Shown in pieces: positions 41,971 through 50,645 of a stretch of DNA of 50,645 bases. The notes beneath the pieces are model-generated. The model was given only the letters and a program-made list of their open reading frames with translations. It did not search any database and was not told where the DNA came from. Each line of letters starts with the position of its first letter. Positions within the stretch are counted from its first letter, which is position 1. Location of the stretch: assembly GCA_026393455.1 (NCBI GenBank), contig JAPLAE010000019.1, positions 1 through 50,645 of the forward strand, written 5' to 3'. Position numbers and translations under genes: made by a program. Source of the stretch: Actinomycetota bacterium. Lineage in GTDB: Bacteria > Actinomycetota > Acidimicrobiia > Acidimicrobiales > Acidimicrobilacustridaceae.

Positions 41971-43434
41971 ATGGCAAATATGAACGAATACCGTCAGCTC
42001 ATCGGTGGCGAATGGGTCCCCGGCGGCGATGGCACGTACGACATCATTAATCCCGCAACTGAGCAGGTTGTGGCTGCAGCGCCCGAGGCATCAGCCGAAG
42101 ACGTGGCTCGTGCCGCTGCTGCGGCAAAGGAAGCATTCCCGGCGTGGAGTCGTACTTCCCCGGAAGAACGGTCGGCGCTTCTTGCTGCCGCCGGCAAGGA
42201 ATTGGCCAGGCGCACTCCTGAACTCATCCCCCTAGTCATTAGCGAAACCGGTGCAACGTCATCGGTGGGTTCGCTTATGCAGATCCCCGTCGCGATTTCG
42301 CGTTTTGATCGTTACGCCAAAGGCGCAATGCACGACCTGAGTGTTGCCCTTCCGCCTCAGGCCATTGGCACGACTCCTCTTGCCGCTGGCGCGCTTATGT
42401 CTGGTTATGCCCGCAAGGTTCCGCTTGGGGTCGTTGCCTGTATCGCTCCGTACAACTTCCCGACCACGTCGATGGTGGGCAAGATCGCTCCGGCACTTGC
42501 GACTGGCAATACCGTTGTAATGAAGCCCGCTCCGCAGGATCCGCTGTGTGTCATCGAACTGGCAAAGATTCTCGAAGATGTTGGATTCCCCAAGGGGGTC
42601 ATCAACATCGTCACCGGTAGCGGCCCATCTGCAGGCGTGAATCTTGTTTCTGATCCGAACGTCGACATGGTGTCGTTCACCGGTTCGTCTGCAGTCGGCG
42701 CATCGATTGTTGCTGCCGGTGCTCCCACGATGAAGCGTCAGCTTCATGAACTTGGTGGCAAGGGTGCTTGCATTGTCCTCGAAGATGCGGACATGGAAAA
42801 GGTCGTTGCCGGTATTGCCAGTGTGTGGGCATTTCATTCCGGTCAGATCTGCACCGCACCGACACGCGTGATCGTTCAACGCAGCCGCTACGACGAACTC
42901 GTTACTCGCCTCGAAGGTGCCGCTCGTGCGCTCAAGGTTGGCGACCCGCTCGATGCCGCGACACAGGTCGGTCCCGTCGTTTCCGGAGTGCAACTTGGTC
43001 GTATTCAGGGAATGATCGAAGCCGGGCTTTCCGAAGGCGCCGAAATGGTTGTCGACGGTCGCAATGCCGGACCAGATAAGGGCTATTTCATTGGCCCAAC
43101 GCTTCTTGCGGGCTGCAACAACACCATGACTCCTGTGCGCGAAGAAATCTTCGGACCAGTTGTGGTGGTCGTTCCGTTCGACACAGTCGACGATGCAATC
43201 GCTATCGCCAATGACAGCGATTACGGCCTGTTCTCCTACGTGTTTGGCTCCGACACGCCAGCTGCGTTTGAGGTTGCAAAGGAAATTCGTTCAGGTCGTG
43301 TTGGAATCAATAGTGTGCAAACACATCACGAAACACCATTCGGCGGTTTCAAGATGTCCGGTATTGGTCGCGATGGCGGCAACTGGGGTCTCGACGCTTA
43401 CACCGAATGGCAATCAATTATTTGGGGCAGTTGA
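41971..43434 (+). CDS. Aldehyde dehydrogenase (NAD(P)-dependent)
   Basis: The product is about 487 residues. The ATG at 41971 is chosen; another in-frame ATG (41941) gives an unlikely leader and no clear ribosome site is seen. Catalytic Cys294 is in GQIC, the general-base Glu260 in ELGGK, Asn162 in YNFP and the cofactor Lys185 in KPAP. SFTGSSAVG is the Gly motif. The enzyme oxidises an aldehyde to an acid. It is followed by a zinc alcohol dehydrogenase and an SDR, so an alcohol-aldehyde-acid sequence can be drawn. The substrate is unknown. Confidence 0.93.
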   Translation: MANMNEYRQLIGGEWVPGGDGTYDIINPATEQVVAAAPEASAEDVARAAAAAKEAFPAWSRTSPEERSALLAAAGKELARRTPELIPLVISETGATSSVGSLMQIPVAISRFDRYAKGAMHDLSVALPPQAIGTTPLAAGALMSGYARKVPLGVVACIAPYNFPTTSMVGKIAPALATGNTVVMKPAPQDPLCVIELAKILEDVGFPKGVINIVTGSGPSAGVNLVSDPNVDMVSFTGSSAVGASIVAAGAPTMKRQLHELGGKGACIVLEDADMEKVVAGIASVWAFHSGQICTAPTRVIVQRSRYDELVTRLEGAARALKVGDPLDAATQVGPVVSGVQLGRIQGMIEAGLSEGAEMVVDGRNAGPDKGYFIGPTLLAGCNNTMTPVREEIFGPVVVVVPFDTVDDAIAIANDSDYGLFSYVFGSDTPAAFEVAKEIRSGRVGINSVQTHHETPFGGFKMSGIGRDGGNWGLDAYTEWQSIIWGS

Positions 43435-43485
43435 GTTTCCGTTCGTTTCTAGTCACCGTCTATTGACCTATCCCTGGGGGAATCC

Positions 43486-44592
43486 ATGAAGGGCATTGTT
43501 TTCACTGGCGAAAAAGCTGAAGTACTCGACGGGCTTGAGGTCCGCGATCCCGGCGCTGGCGAGGTCATCGTCAAAGTGATGGCTGCCGGCGTTTGTCATA
43601 GCGACGTCACCGCTGCCGCAGGTGCGTTCGGATGGCCCTCGCCGGCCGTGCTGGGCCACGAAGGCGCCGGCATTGTCGAAAAGGTCGGTACGGGTGTCAC
43701 GCATGTCGTCGAAGGCGATCATGTGATCATTTCGACCCTTGCTGCGTGCGGCGTCTGCAAGGCCTGCGCACAGGGCAAGCCCACGCGTTGTCGTCAGACA
43801 CTTGGAAACATGGCTCAGCCGTTCACGCTGAATGGTGAAGCGTGCTGGAACTTTGCTGCGGCTTCGGTGTTCACCGAGCGCACAGTGGTTCGTGGTTTCC
43901 AAGCCGTGAAGATCCCCAGGGACGTTCCGTTCACATCAGCCTGTCTCGTTGGCTGTGGCGTGATGACCGGCGCTGGCGCGGTGCTGTATCGCTCTGACGT
44001 CAAGATCGGCCAGACCGCGGTCGTGTACGGCTGCGGTGGCGTAGGTCTCAACGCTATTCAGGCGCTGCGCGTCAAGCGTGCGTCGCGCATCATTGCCATC
44101 GACACTGAACCCGAGAAGGAAGCATTGGCTCGCCAGTTCGGCGCCACCGACTTCCTGAACGGTCGCGACGAGGACATCGTCGAACAGGTTCGTCGCCTCG
44201 TTCCCTACAGCGACACCGAGCTTTCCGGTCCGTTCAACGCCGGTGGCGTCGACTGGGTGTACGACGTCGTCGGCCACCCAACAGTGACCTCGAACGCGCT
44301 TGAAATGCTCGATTGGGGCGGCACCGTTGTCATCATCGGCACGCCAGGTGGCGACGCAACATTCACGCTCCCGTATCAGCGCTTCACGCAGAACGAACGC
44401 TCAGTGATCGGTTGTCGTGCTGGTTCTTACAGCCCGCATAGCGACATGTTGCAGATCATCGATCTCTATCGTCGTGGTGAATTCATGCTCGACGAACTCG
44501 TTACTGCCACATATCCGCTCGAGGGATTCCACGACGCGGTGCACGACATGCATTCGGGCGCAGTCGCTCGCGGCGTACTCAAAATCGGCTGA
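43486..44592 (+). CDS. Zinc-dependent alcohol dehydrogenase (MDR family)
   Basis: The product is 368 residues. The ATG at 43486 has a GGGGG ribosome site at 43476-43480. The catalytic zinc ligands are Cys37 and His58-Glu59 (GHEGAG). Four Cys (88, 91, 94, 102) form the structural zinc site. VYGCGGVGLNAIQAL is the NAD-binding loop, followed by AIDTEPEKEA with the acid residue that favours NAD. Length and zinc sites fit the class III-like alcohol dehydrogenases of actinobacteria (mycothiol- or NDMA-type group). It lies 51 bases after the aldehyde dehydrogenase, likely in one unit. Confidence 0.92.
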   Translation: MKGIVFTGEKAEVLDGLEVRDPGAGEVIVKVMAAGVCHSDVTAAAGAFGWPSPAVLGHEGAGIVEKVGTGVTHVVEGDHVIISTLAACGVCKACAQGKPTRCRQTLGNMAQPFTLNGEACWNFAAASVFTERTVVRGFQAVKIPRDVPFTSACLVGCGVMTGAGAVLYRSDVKIGQTAVVYGCGGVGLNAIQALRVKRASRIIAIDTEPEKEALARQFGATDFLNGRDEDIVEQVRRLVPYSDTELSGPFNAGGVDWVYDVVGHPTVTSNALEMLDWGGTVVIIGTPGGDATFTLPYQRFTQNERSVIGCRAGSYSPHSDMLQIIDLYRRGEFMLDELVTATYPLEGFHDAVHDMHSGAVARGVLKIG

Positions 44593-44678
44593 TCTCGTCG
44601 TCGAAACTATTCGTTGCTTGATTCCTCACGCATCGCCGTGAAGGTCTCTCGCGCAAGAAACACAACAATGAGGAAACA

Positions 44679-45425
44679 ATGGAACAACGGTATGTAGGCA
44701 AGGGCGTCATTGTTACTGGTGCCGGTTCGGGAATTGGTCGCGGTGTCGCTGAACGTCTCGGGGCCGAAGGCGGAAAGGTCGCATGCCTCGATGTGAATAT
44801 CGAGAACGCGCAAGAAACCGCCAACACAATCGGTAACGGTGCCCTCGCGTTCGCGTGTGATGTCAGCAGTTGGGCCAACGTCGAATCTGTCGTCTCTGAC
44901 GTGACAAAGGCATTCGGTCAGGTCGACCTGCTGTGCAACGTCGCTGGCATCGGCGGCTTCGACAACAGCCACGATGGTGATCCGGCGAAGTTCGAACGCA
45001 TGATTGCGGTCAATCTCACTGGCACGTACTTCATGTGCCGCGCCGTGCTTCCGCAGATGGTCGAACGTGGCCACGGTGTCATCGTGAACACCTCCTCAAC
45101 GGCGGCAGTTATGGGTCAGCCCTGGAGCGCCGCCTATTGCGCCTCAAAGGGCGGCGTGTCGGCGCTGACTCGTGCGCTGGCTACCGAATATGACGTGCCG
45201 ATTCGTATCTGTGCCGTCGCTCCTGGCGGGGTCGAGACCAACATGTATTCGGCATTCATTCCGCCGAAGGGCGCCGATTGGGGGCGTATGCGCAAGATGT
45301 CTCGCGACAACGTCGAGGTCGGAAAACCCGCTGAACTTGCCAGTTTCTATGCCTATTTGGGTTCGGACGAAGCCCGTTACGTGAGTGGCGCAACCCTGAT
45401 GATGGACGGTGGCATTTCTTGTTAG
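44679..45425 (+). CDS. SDR family oxidoreductase
   Basis: The product is 248 residues, starting at the ATG at 44679 with AGGA at 44671. GAGSGIG is the cofactor motif and CLDVN after the second strand favours NAD. NVAGIGG, Ser in VNTSSTAAV and YCASK form a complete catalytic set with the usual 13-residue spacing. The end SGATLMMDGGISC is typical. It follows the alcohol dehydrogenase by 86 bases and precedes the transporter promoter region, so it may be the last gene of the alcohol/aldehyde unit. Confidence 0.9.
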   Translation: MEQRYVGKGVIVTGAGSGIGRGVAERLGAEGGKVACLDVNIENAQETANTIGNGALAFACDVSSWANVESVVSDVTKAFGQVDLLCNVAGIGGFDNSHDGDPAKFERMIAVNLTGTYFMCRAVLPQMVERGHGVIVNTSSTAAVMGQPWSAAYCASKGGVSALTRALATEYDVPIRICAVAPGGVETNMYSAFIPPKGADWGRMRKMSRDNVEVGKPAELASFYAYLGSDEARYVSGATLMMDGGISC

Positions 45426-45431
45426 TCACTC

Positions 45432-45460
45432 ACTAATCGGAACTTTGGTTACCGATTGGT
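45432..45460. repeat. Inverted repeat downstream of SDR gene
   Basis: ACTAATCGG and CCGATTGGT (one wobble) enclose 11 bases just after the SDR stop. It may be a weak terminator or an operator; no T-tract follows. It lies in the 166-base gap before the binding-protein gene. Confidence 0.35.
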
Positions 45461-45503
45461 CACTTTGAGGCGGTGGGCTGGCGACGGGGGTCGTCGTCAA
45501 CCC

Positions 45504-45523
45504 ATCGGCAATTTTGTGCCGAT
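45504..45523. repeat. Inverted repeat upstream of binding-protein gene
   Basis: ATCGGCA and TGCCGAT are perfect 7-bp arms around the loop ATTTTG, 69 bases before the GTG at 45592. The position suggests an operator or leader hairpin for the transporter. Confidence 0.35.
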
Positions 45524-45591
45524 CGTCACACAGGAGTTTGCGAATTCGGTTATGGTTCGCGAAGTAGTTCAACAAACCCAGGGGGAATTCA

Positions 45592-46971
45592 GTGAAGCGA
45601 ATTAGAGCAGGTGTGCTCATCGCGGCTCTCAGCGTCAGCGTCCTTGCTGTCGGCTGTGGTCGTAGTGGGTCCGATAGCAGCAGTGACACGACAGTAAAGA
45701 GTTCAAGTTCAGCGGCGAGCGCCAAGTGCAAGGACGCCAAACTTGAAGCAACCGAAATCGGCGTATCGGCCGACACGATCTCAGTCGAAGTTATGGCTGA
45801 CACTGGTTCACCTCTTGCGCCAGGTCTTTTCCAAGGAAATGTTGACGCCATGATGGCGTTCGCAAAGTACGTCAACGCCAACGGTGGTATCGGTTGTCGT
45901 CAGCTCAAGGTTGAATCATGGGATTCCAAGCTCGATGCCGCTGAATCAAAGAACGGCATCATCAACGCTTGTAAGAACGACCTTGCAATGGTTGGTGGCA
46001 ACTCGCTGTTCAACCCTGACGTCACCGTCCTCGGCAACTGTGCCGATAAGGCCGGACAGCCCGCAGGTCTTCCCGACTTCGCCGCATTGGCCAATGACAT
46101 CAATGAGCAGTGCGCCGCGAATTCATGGGTGCTGCAGGCTGTTGCTGAGCCTTGCACCACGTTGACCGGTTCACGTACCCTCAAGGCATTCGTTGGTCAG
46201 TACGAGTTCTATAAGACGCTCTTCAACGGCACGCCGATGAAGGGTCTCTACCTGGTTCCTGGTGACCTTCCCACGACTGTGCAGTCTTCAACTATCCAGA
46301 TCGAAGCGCAGCGGAAGGCGGGCATCACCGTTACCGACGCAATGAAGGTTTCTGGTCGTGCCGAGCAGTCCACCTTCACCACCTACGTGCAGGCCATGAA
46401 GGCATCGGGTGATAACTTCTTCTACAACGGTTCGAACGACGTTGCCATGACCAAGATGCGCAAGGAAGCCGCTGCACAGGGCTTCAACGACATCAAGGTG
46501 TGGTCCTGCTCTCTGGCTTGCTACACCGAAAACTTCAAGACCGGTGGAGCTGCTGTCGACGGAACCTACGTCTGGACTCAGTTCATTCCGTTCGAAGAGG
46601 CTGACACCAACGCAGCGCTCAAGGCCTACGTCGACGCGCTGGGTGGCAAGCCCGACTCGTTCGGTGCACAGGCATGGCAGGCAGGAATGGCCTTCAAGAA
46701 GGCTGTCGATGACATCGTTGCCGCCAAGGGCCCGAATGCCATCACCCGCACGGCCATCATCGAAACGATGAAGACCATGTCGTTCGACGCTGACGGATGG
46801 ATTGGCAAGCGCAGTGCTGCCAAGGTGTTTTCCGACTGCATCGCGATCATGCAATTCAAGGACGGCAAGTTCCAGCGTGTTACCGGCAAGCCAGGAACGC
46901 TTGATTGCAATCCGAATTACGTCGTGACCGTCACTCTCGATCCTCAGGTCGAAGCGGCGAAGATCAAGTAA
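45592..46971 (+). CDS. ABC transporter substrate-binding lipoprotein (Liv type)
   Basis: The product is 459 residues, starting at the GTG at 45592 with AGGGGG at 45580-45585. The signal has MKRIRAG, a hydrophobic core and the lipobox LAVGC (Cys22), followed by a Ser/Asp-rich linker. The body is a type I periplasmic-binding protein (Peripla_BP_6): NANGGIGCRQLKVESWDSK in the first lobe and KASGDNFFYNGSNDV in the second. It captures a small substrate outside the cell for the fused permease encoded downstream. Amino-acid, amide or carboxylic-acid ligands are known for the family; the ligand here is not predictable. Two stop codons (TAATAA) end it. Confidence 0.93.
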   Translation: MKRIRAGVLIAALSVSVLAVGCGRSGSDSSSDTTVKSSSSAASAKCKDAKLEATEIGVSADTISVEVMADTGSPLAPGLFQGNVDAMMAFAKYVNANGGIGCRQLKVESWDSKLDAAESKNGIINACKNDLAMVGGNSLFNPDVTVLGNCADKAGQPAGLPDFAALANDINEQCAANSWVLQAVAEPCTTLTGSRTLKAFVGQYEFYKTLFNGTPMKGLYLVPGDLPTTVQSSTIQIEAQRKAGITVTDAMKVSGRAEQSTFTTYVQAMKASGDNFFYNGSNDVAMTKMRKEAAAQGFNDIKVWSCSLACYTENFKTGGAAVDGTYVWTQFIPFEEADTNAALKAYVDALGGKPDSFGAQAWQAGMAFKKAVDDIVAAKGPNAITRTAIIETMKTMSFDADGWIGKRSAAKVFSDCIAIMQFKDGKFQRVTGKPGTLDCNPNYVVTVTLDPQVEAAKIK

Positions 46972-46984
46972 TAACGCTGTACTC

Positions 46985-47017
46985 AGAGGGGTCGGCCCAT
47001 CGCGGGTCGGCCCCTCT
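46985..47017 (+). terminator. Intercistronic hairpin between binding protein and permease
   Basis: Arms 46985-46998 and 47004-47017 pair over 14 positions with two G-T wobbles around a 5-base loop. No T-tract follows, so partial termination or protection of the upstream message is likelier than a full stop, which would favour high binding-protein levels. Confidence 0.7.
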
Positions 47018-47053
47018 CCACACAATTCGTTGACCGGTGGGCAGGGGGGGCAC

Positions 47054-49261
47054 ATGCGGATCAAGTTCAATGCCAAGTTCATTTCGGCAATCGTCGTTGG
47101 AGTCATTCTGGCGTTTGTCATTAATAAGAACTGGGGCGGAGCGACCTTCCTTTCCACCAAGAACCTTTCAACGTTCCTCGTGGTTGGCATCGCCCTTGGT
47201 GGCATTTACGCGATTACCGCTGGCGGTCTGGTTGTTACCTACGCCACCACCGGCATTTTTAACTTTGCCCATGCAGCGATCGGCTGTTTCTTAGCGTTTG
47301 TTTACTGGCAGTTATCAGTGAAATATCACATTCCAACGTTGCTAGCGATGGCCATCACGTTGTTGGTGATCGCTCCCGCAATCGGGTTTTTGCTCGACAA
47401 AGTTCTTATGCGCCGTCTTCGTGACGCGTCGCTGGTCGTTCAACTCATGGCCACCGTCGGCCTCATGCTCACGTTCATGGGCATCACGCTCACGGTGTGG
47501 AGTCCGAAAACTGGTCGAACGCTCGAGCATTTCTATGAACAATCAAAAGGAGTGCAACTCGGCTCGGTTGTGGCTACATGGCACCGCATCATCACGGTGA
47601 TCATTGCCCTTCTCGTGGCTGTTGCGCTGCGTTGGTTGCTGTATCGCACCCGTCTCGGCATTTCGATGCGGGCGGTCGTCGATAGTCGCAGTCTCGCTGG
47701 TCTCACCGGGGCAAAGCCTTCAATCATTTCTGGCTCATCATGGGCACTTGGCTGCATGACTGCAGGTCTGGCCGGCATCCTCATTGCTCCCGAAACCGGG
47801 CTAGTGGTCGAGAACCTCGCGCTCATCATCATTGTTGCGGCAGCTGCGGCGGCGATTGCCCAGTTGAAGTCCATTCCCATGGCGTTCGTCGGTGGTCTCA
47901 TAATCGGCCTTGCCACCTCGTTTTCTTCAACGTTCCTGCAGTTTGGAACCGACTGGAGTTACGCGCGCGAAGCGATTCCGTGTGTCATTTTGTTCATTGC
48001 CCTGCTCTTCCTCCCACAAGCTCGACTGGAAACCGGCAAGGTTCGACTCACGAAGAGAACAGAGCGACTCACCAAACCATGGGAAGCAGGTCTTGGAGGT
48101 TTGACGATGGTCCTCATCGTGGGGGCCTGGGCAAACGGCTGGATTCCGTGGTTCTCCGGTACGAACTGGGGCGAACGCTCCACTGTGTGGCTCGGACGCG
48201 GCGCTGGCTTCTTAGTGTTCGGCCTCATCATGCTTTCGCTTATTCCGCTCATCGGGTGGGCGGGACAAGTCAGCTTTGCCAACTACGCCATCGCCGGAAT
48301 CGGTGCGGTGTTGTTTAGCCATTTCGGCGGCCAGGACGGCAACCCCATCGGCATTGTGTTTGTGGTGTTGGTGTGCGCGCCGCTCGGTTTGGCGATCGCG
48401 CTTCCGGCGCTCCGACTAAAGGGGCTCTATCTCGCGTTAGCAACCATGGCCTTTGCCGAGTTCACTGACAAAGTCCTCGTCAGACATCCGAGCATGCTTG
48501 ATCCGTCAAGCTCAGGTGTCTTGTATAAGCCGCTTCGGATTTTAGGCATCACAATCTCGACTGACGCTGCAGATCGAAAAGCATTCCTGATGTTTCTCAT
48601 CGTCACGTTTGCACTTCTGTTCTTCATGCTTGAGCTACTTCGTCGGAGTCGATGGGCGCGACGTTGGATCGCTATCAGCGATAGTCCGGCAGCAGCAGCC
48701 ACAATCGGCATCAATCTCACCACTTCGAAGATGGCCGTATTCATGCTTTCGGGCGCAATGGCGGGATTCGCAGGATGCATGCTCGGATTGCAAACCGGGG
48801 CCTTGCGCGTCGATTCATTCCCGATGTTTGCTGGTTTGCCGATCGTGTTGTTGCTGGCAGTTCAGGGTGTGCGGTATCCGGTGGCAGCGTTCATGGGTGC
48901 GCTTGGATTGGCCTCATTCCCCGCTATTAGCGAAGTCTTCGGGAATCCAAGTTGGCTCACCCAACTTGCTCTCATCGGTCCCGGTATCGGCGCTATAGCG
49001 ATGGCCTATCGCCCCGAGGGAGCGGTGTTCTATTCCGGACGCGATCTCGCCGGTCTTCTTCCTTGGCGCAACGATGCACGCGAAGAAAAGGCACTTCTCA
49101 TTGCGAAAGAACGCGCGGAGAACATCGAAAAGGACGAGATCAACGGTATGGGTCTCAGCCGCCCCTTCACCGAGGACAAAGTCGCACAGCTCGATCGGGT
49201 GCTCTCGATTACCGATGCCGTGGACGAAACGAAAATGGTGAATACCGGAGGTCACTCATGA
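47054..49261 (+). CDS. Fused LivH-LivM branched-chain-type ABC permease, second system
   Basis: The product is about 735 residues. The ATG at 47054 directly follows AGGGGGGG (47043-47050). Residues 1-330 are LivH-like (LVVGIALGGIYAITAGGLVVTYATTGIFNFAHAAIG near the start). From about 350 the LivM part follows (LIGWAGQVSFANYAIAGIGAV, RLKGLYLALATMAFAEFTD). The tail has LSRPFTEDKVAQLDRVL (49154-49198), a match to the tail of the first fused permease. The stop overlaps livG (ATGA). It works with the lipoprotein encoded at 45592. The fusion is uncommon among Liv systems. Confidence 0.92.
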   Translation: MRIKFNAKFISAIVVGVILAFVINKNWGGATFLSTKNLSTFLVVGIALGGIYAITAGGLVVTYATTGIFNFAHAAIGCFLAFVYWQLSVKYHIPTLLAMAITLLVIAPAIGFLLDKVLMRRLRDASLVVQLMATVGLMLTFMGITLTVWSPKTGRTLEHFYEQSKGVQLGSVVATWHRIITVIIALLVAVALRWLLYRTRLGISMRAVVDSRSLAGLTGAKPSIISGSSWALGCMTAGLAGILIAPETGLVVENLALIIIVAAAAAAIAQLKSIPMAFVGGLIIGLATSFSSTFLQFGTDWSYAREAIPCVILFIALLFLPQARLETGKVRLTKRTERLTKPWEAGLGGLTMVLIVGAWANGWIPWFSGTNWGERSTVWLGRGAGFLVFGLIMLSLIPLIGWAGQVSFANYAIAGIGAVLFSHFGGQDGNPIGIVFVVLVCAPLGLAIALPALRLKGLYLALATMAFAEFTDKVLVRHPSMLDPSSSGVLYKPLRILGITISTDAADRKAFLMFLIVTFALLFFMLELLRRSRWARRWIAISDSPAAAATIGINLTTSKMAVFMLSGAMAGFAGCMLGLQTGALRVDSFPMFAGLPIVLLLAVQGVRYPVAAFMGALGLASFPAISEVFGNPSWLTQLALIGPGIGAIAMAYRPEGAVFYSGRDLAGLLPWRNDAREEKALLIAKERAENIEKDEINGMGLSRPFTEDKVAQLDRVLSITDAVDETKMVNTGGHS

Positions 49262-50001
49262 CCACGATTCTTGAAACGCAGGATGTCGTTGTCCGGTTCG
49301 GTGTTTTACAGGCCGTGTCGAAGGCGAGCATCAAGGTTGAAACCGGACAAGTCACCGGTCTGATCGGCCCGAACGGTGCCGGTAAGACAACCTGTTTCAA
49401 CGTCATTACCGGTTTGCAAGAAGCGACCAGCGGCAAAGTGATGTTTGACGGCAAGGACATCACGAGTAAGAGTCCGTTCAAGCGGGCCCGCATGGGGATT
49501 TCACGGACCTTCCAGAAGCTCGAAGTCTTCGGCAGCCTTTCTGCGCGTGAGAATATTCTCGTAGCCGCCGAACAGCGTCGAGCCTGGGACAAGTCAGGGT
49601 TCGATCCCAAGGCGGTCTGCGACGAGATTCTCGAAAGCACCGGACTTACAAGTGTTTCGGAGTTCATGGTGGGAACGCTTCCCACTGGTACGGCCCGTTT
49701 GGTAGAACTCGCTCGAGCGCTCGCAAGTAATCCAAAAGTTCTCCTTCTCGACGAGCCTTCGTCTGGACTCAACGAGGAAGAAACTGAAGAGATGGCGCGT
49801 TTGTTGCGCCGACTTGTTGCGCAAGGGCTTGCAGTGTTGTTGGTTGAACACGACATGTCATTTGTGATGGGTACCTGTGAGTACATCCACGTCCTTGATT
49901 TCGGATCGATCATCGCCACCGGCACTCCGCTCGAAATCCAGGCCAATCCGCATGTACAGGCCGCATATCTCGGCGCTGAAACCGTTGAGGAGGCGTCATG
50001 A
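49258..50001 (+). CDS. livG: ABC transporter ATP-binding protein LivG type, second system
   Basis: The product is 247 residues, starting at the ATG at 49258; the frame is open further upstream but overlaps the permease. Walker A is GPNGAGKT, then ISRTFQKLEVF, the LivG segment. The signature reads PTGTAR (49681-49698) in place of LSGGQ, and Walker B is VLLLDEPSSG with VEHDM as switch. It is very close in layout to the LivG at 28161, so the two transporters probably arose by duplication. It overlaps livF by ATGA. Confidence 0.93.
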   Translation: MTTILETQDVVVRFGVLQAVSKASIKVETGQVTGLIGPNGAGKTTCFNVITGLQEATSGKVMFDGKDITSKSPFKRARMGISRTFQKLEVFGSLSARENILVAAEQRRAWDKSGFDPKAVCDEILESTGLTSVSEFMVGTLPTGTARLVELARALASNPKVLLLDEPSSGLNEEETEEMARLLRRLVAQGLAVLLVEHDMSFVMGTCEYIHVLDFGSIIATGTPLEIQANPHVQAAYLGAETVEEAS

Positions 50002-50645
50002 CCCCGATTCTCGAACTCCGCAACATTCGCGGTGGCTACGGAACAATCGACGTGCTGCACGGCGTCAACCTCGCCGTTGAAGCCGGTCAGGTGCACGCGC
50101 TGCTAGGACCAAATGGGGCAGGCAAGACGACGACACTTTCGGTGTGCAGCGGCCAGATTGTTCCTAGCGCGGGTCAGCTTTTCATTAGCGGTCGCGACGT
50201 CAATGGCGTGAGCAGCGATTCACTCGCTCGGGCTGGAGTTTGTTTGGTGCCCGAAGGCCGGGGGATTTTCCCAAACCTCACCGTCACCGAAAACCTGCGA
50301 ATGTTTACCCATTCCGGGACATCTCTCACCGATGTTCAAGACAAAGCGTTTACGCAGTTCCCGCGCTTGAAAGAACGTCGCAAGCAGATCGCCGGCACGT
50401 TGTCAGGTGGCGAGCAACAGATGCTCGCTATGGCACGCGCCCTTGCGGTGAATCCTGCTCTCTTACTTCTCGACGAACTGTCAATGGGCCTCGCTCCATT
50501 GATCGTCGAGGAGCTGTATGAACGTGTCGCTGAATTGGCGGCGCAGGGCATTTCCATCCTTGTGGTGGAGCAGTTTGCCCAAGCCGTGTTGGGTGTATCG
50601 AACGTCGCGTCGATCATGCTTCACGGTCGCATTACCCGTACCGGA
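49998..50645 (+). CDS. livF: ABC transporter ATP-binding protein LivF type, second system, 5' part
   Basis: The gene runs off the window end; 216 codons without a stop are present. It starts MTPILELRNIRGGYGTID. Walker A is GPNGAGKT, CLVPEGRGIFPNLTV is the LivF hallmark, the signature is LSGGEQQ and Walker B is LLLLDELSMGLAP. It lacks the His-rich leader of the first LivF. About 20-30 residues are missing at the C-terminus judging by the first copy. It completes the second transporter. Confidence 0.93.
   Translation, partial: MTPILELRNIRGGYGTIDVLHGVNLAVEAGQVHALLGPNGAGKTTTLSVCSGQIVPSAGQLFISGRDVNGVSSDSLARAGVCLVPEGRGIFPNLTVTENLRMFTHSGTSLTDVQDKAFTQFPRLKERRKQIAGTLSGGEQQMLAMARALAVNPALLLLDELSMGLAPLIVEELYERVAELAAQGISILVVEQFAQAVLGVSNVASIMLHGRITRTG

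Noticed and set aside
48952..49257. N-terminal extension of the second LivG
   Set aside because: It overlaps the end of the permease in another frame, is Arg/Ser-rich, and the ATG at 49258 gives the normal family start.
1..50645. tRNA, rRNA, transposase, integrase or attachment sites
   Set aside because: No cloverleaf, conserved rRNA segment, DDE-transposase or integrase product was seen, and no flanking repeats that would mark an island.

Overview
The window is about 50.6 kb of moderately GC-rich DNA. It is packed with protein genes on both strands and has no gap above about 210 bases without a gene. I see no rRNA, tRNA, transposase or CRISPR array. The gene content points to a high-GC Gram-positive (actinobacterial) lineage, most likely Acidimicrobiia-like. 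The main clues are an adenosylcobalamin-dependent ribonucleotide reductase, F420/LLM-type oxidoreductases, TAT and lipoprotein signals followed by Thr/Pro-rich linkers, many GTG/TTG starts, and paired acyl-CoA dehydrogenases of the mycobacterial FadE kind. The taxon is an inference, not something read directly.

Layout. 1-7.3 kb holds housekeeping and envelope genes: the 3' part of nrdJ, a DUF1501/DUF1800 secreted pair, a methyltransferase, an HSL-type esterase and a peptidoglycan-binding lipoprotein. 7.4-30.8 kb is a long plus-strand run of catabolic genes: CaiB-type CoA transferase, alpha/beta hydrolase, thiolase-like protein, three amidohydrolase-2 (PF04909) proteins, SDRs, an LLM oxidoreductase, two acyl-CoA ligases, an acyl-CoA dehydrogenase pair, TetR and MarR regulators, an APH-fold phosphotransferase, and a branched-chain-amino-acid-type ABC transporter with a fused LivH-LivM permease. 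That transporter has no binding protein beside it and is followed by a two-helix membrane protein and an SDR. 30.9-36.6 kb is a compact seven-gene minus-strand operon: SDR, two tandem epimerase-like proteins, an EthD-like protein with two similar halves, an LLM oxidoreductase, an SDR and a degenerate SDR. It diverges from a second acyl-CoA dehydrogenase pair (36.7-39.0 kb) across a region with two GTGTGACAC palindromes. 39.0-41.8 kb holds a YHYH lipoprotein and an N-acyl-D-amino-acid-deacylase-type amidohydrolase. 42.0-45.4 kb holds an aldehyde dehydrogenase, a zinc alcohol dehydrogenase and an SDR. 45.6 kb to the end is a second, complete ABC uptake system with lipoprotein binding protein, fused permease, LivG and truncated LivF.

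How the genes could work together (inference): one or two ABC systems import an organic acid or similar small substrate. Ligases or CoA transferase activate it, and heteromeric acyl-CoA dehydrogenases, SDRs and a thiolase-like protein carry out a beta-oxidation-like sequence. Amidohydrolases and F420-type enzymes act on ring or branched intermediates. The combination resembles actinobacterial steroid or terpenoid side-chain catabolism, but I recognise no enoyl-CoA hydratase or ring-opening enzyme here, so the substrate is unknown.

The most interesting regulatory signal is a near-identical palindrome, CTGACGA-N-CCGTCAG, upstream of two amidohydrolase genes 30 kb apart. It suggests a shared regulator, possibly the TetR protein encoded at 21.7 kb.
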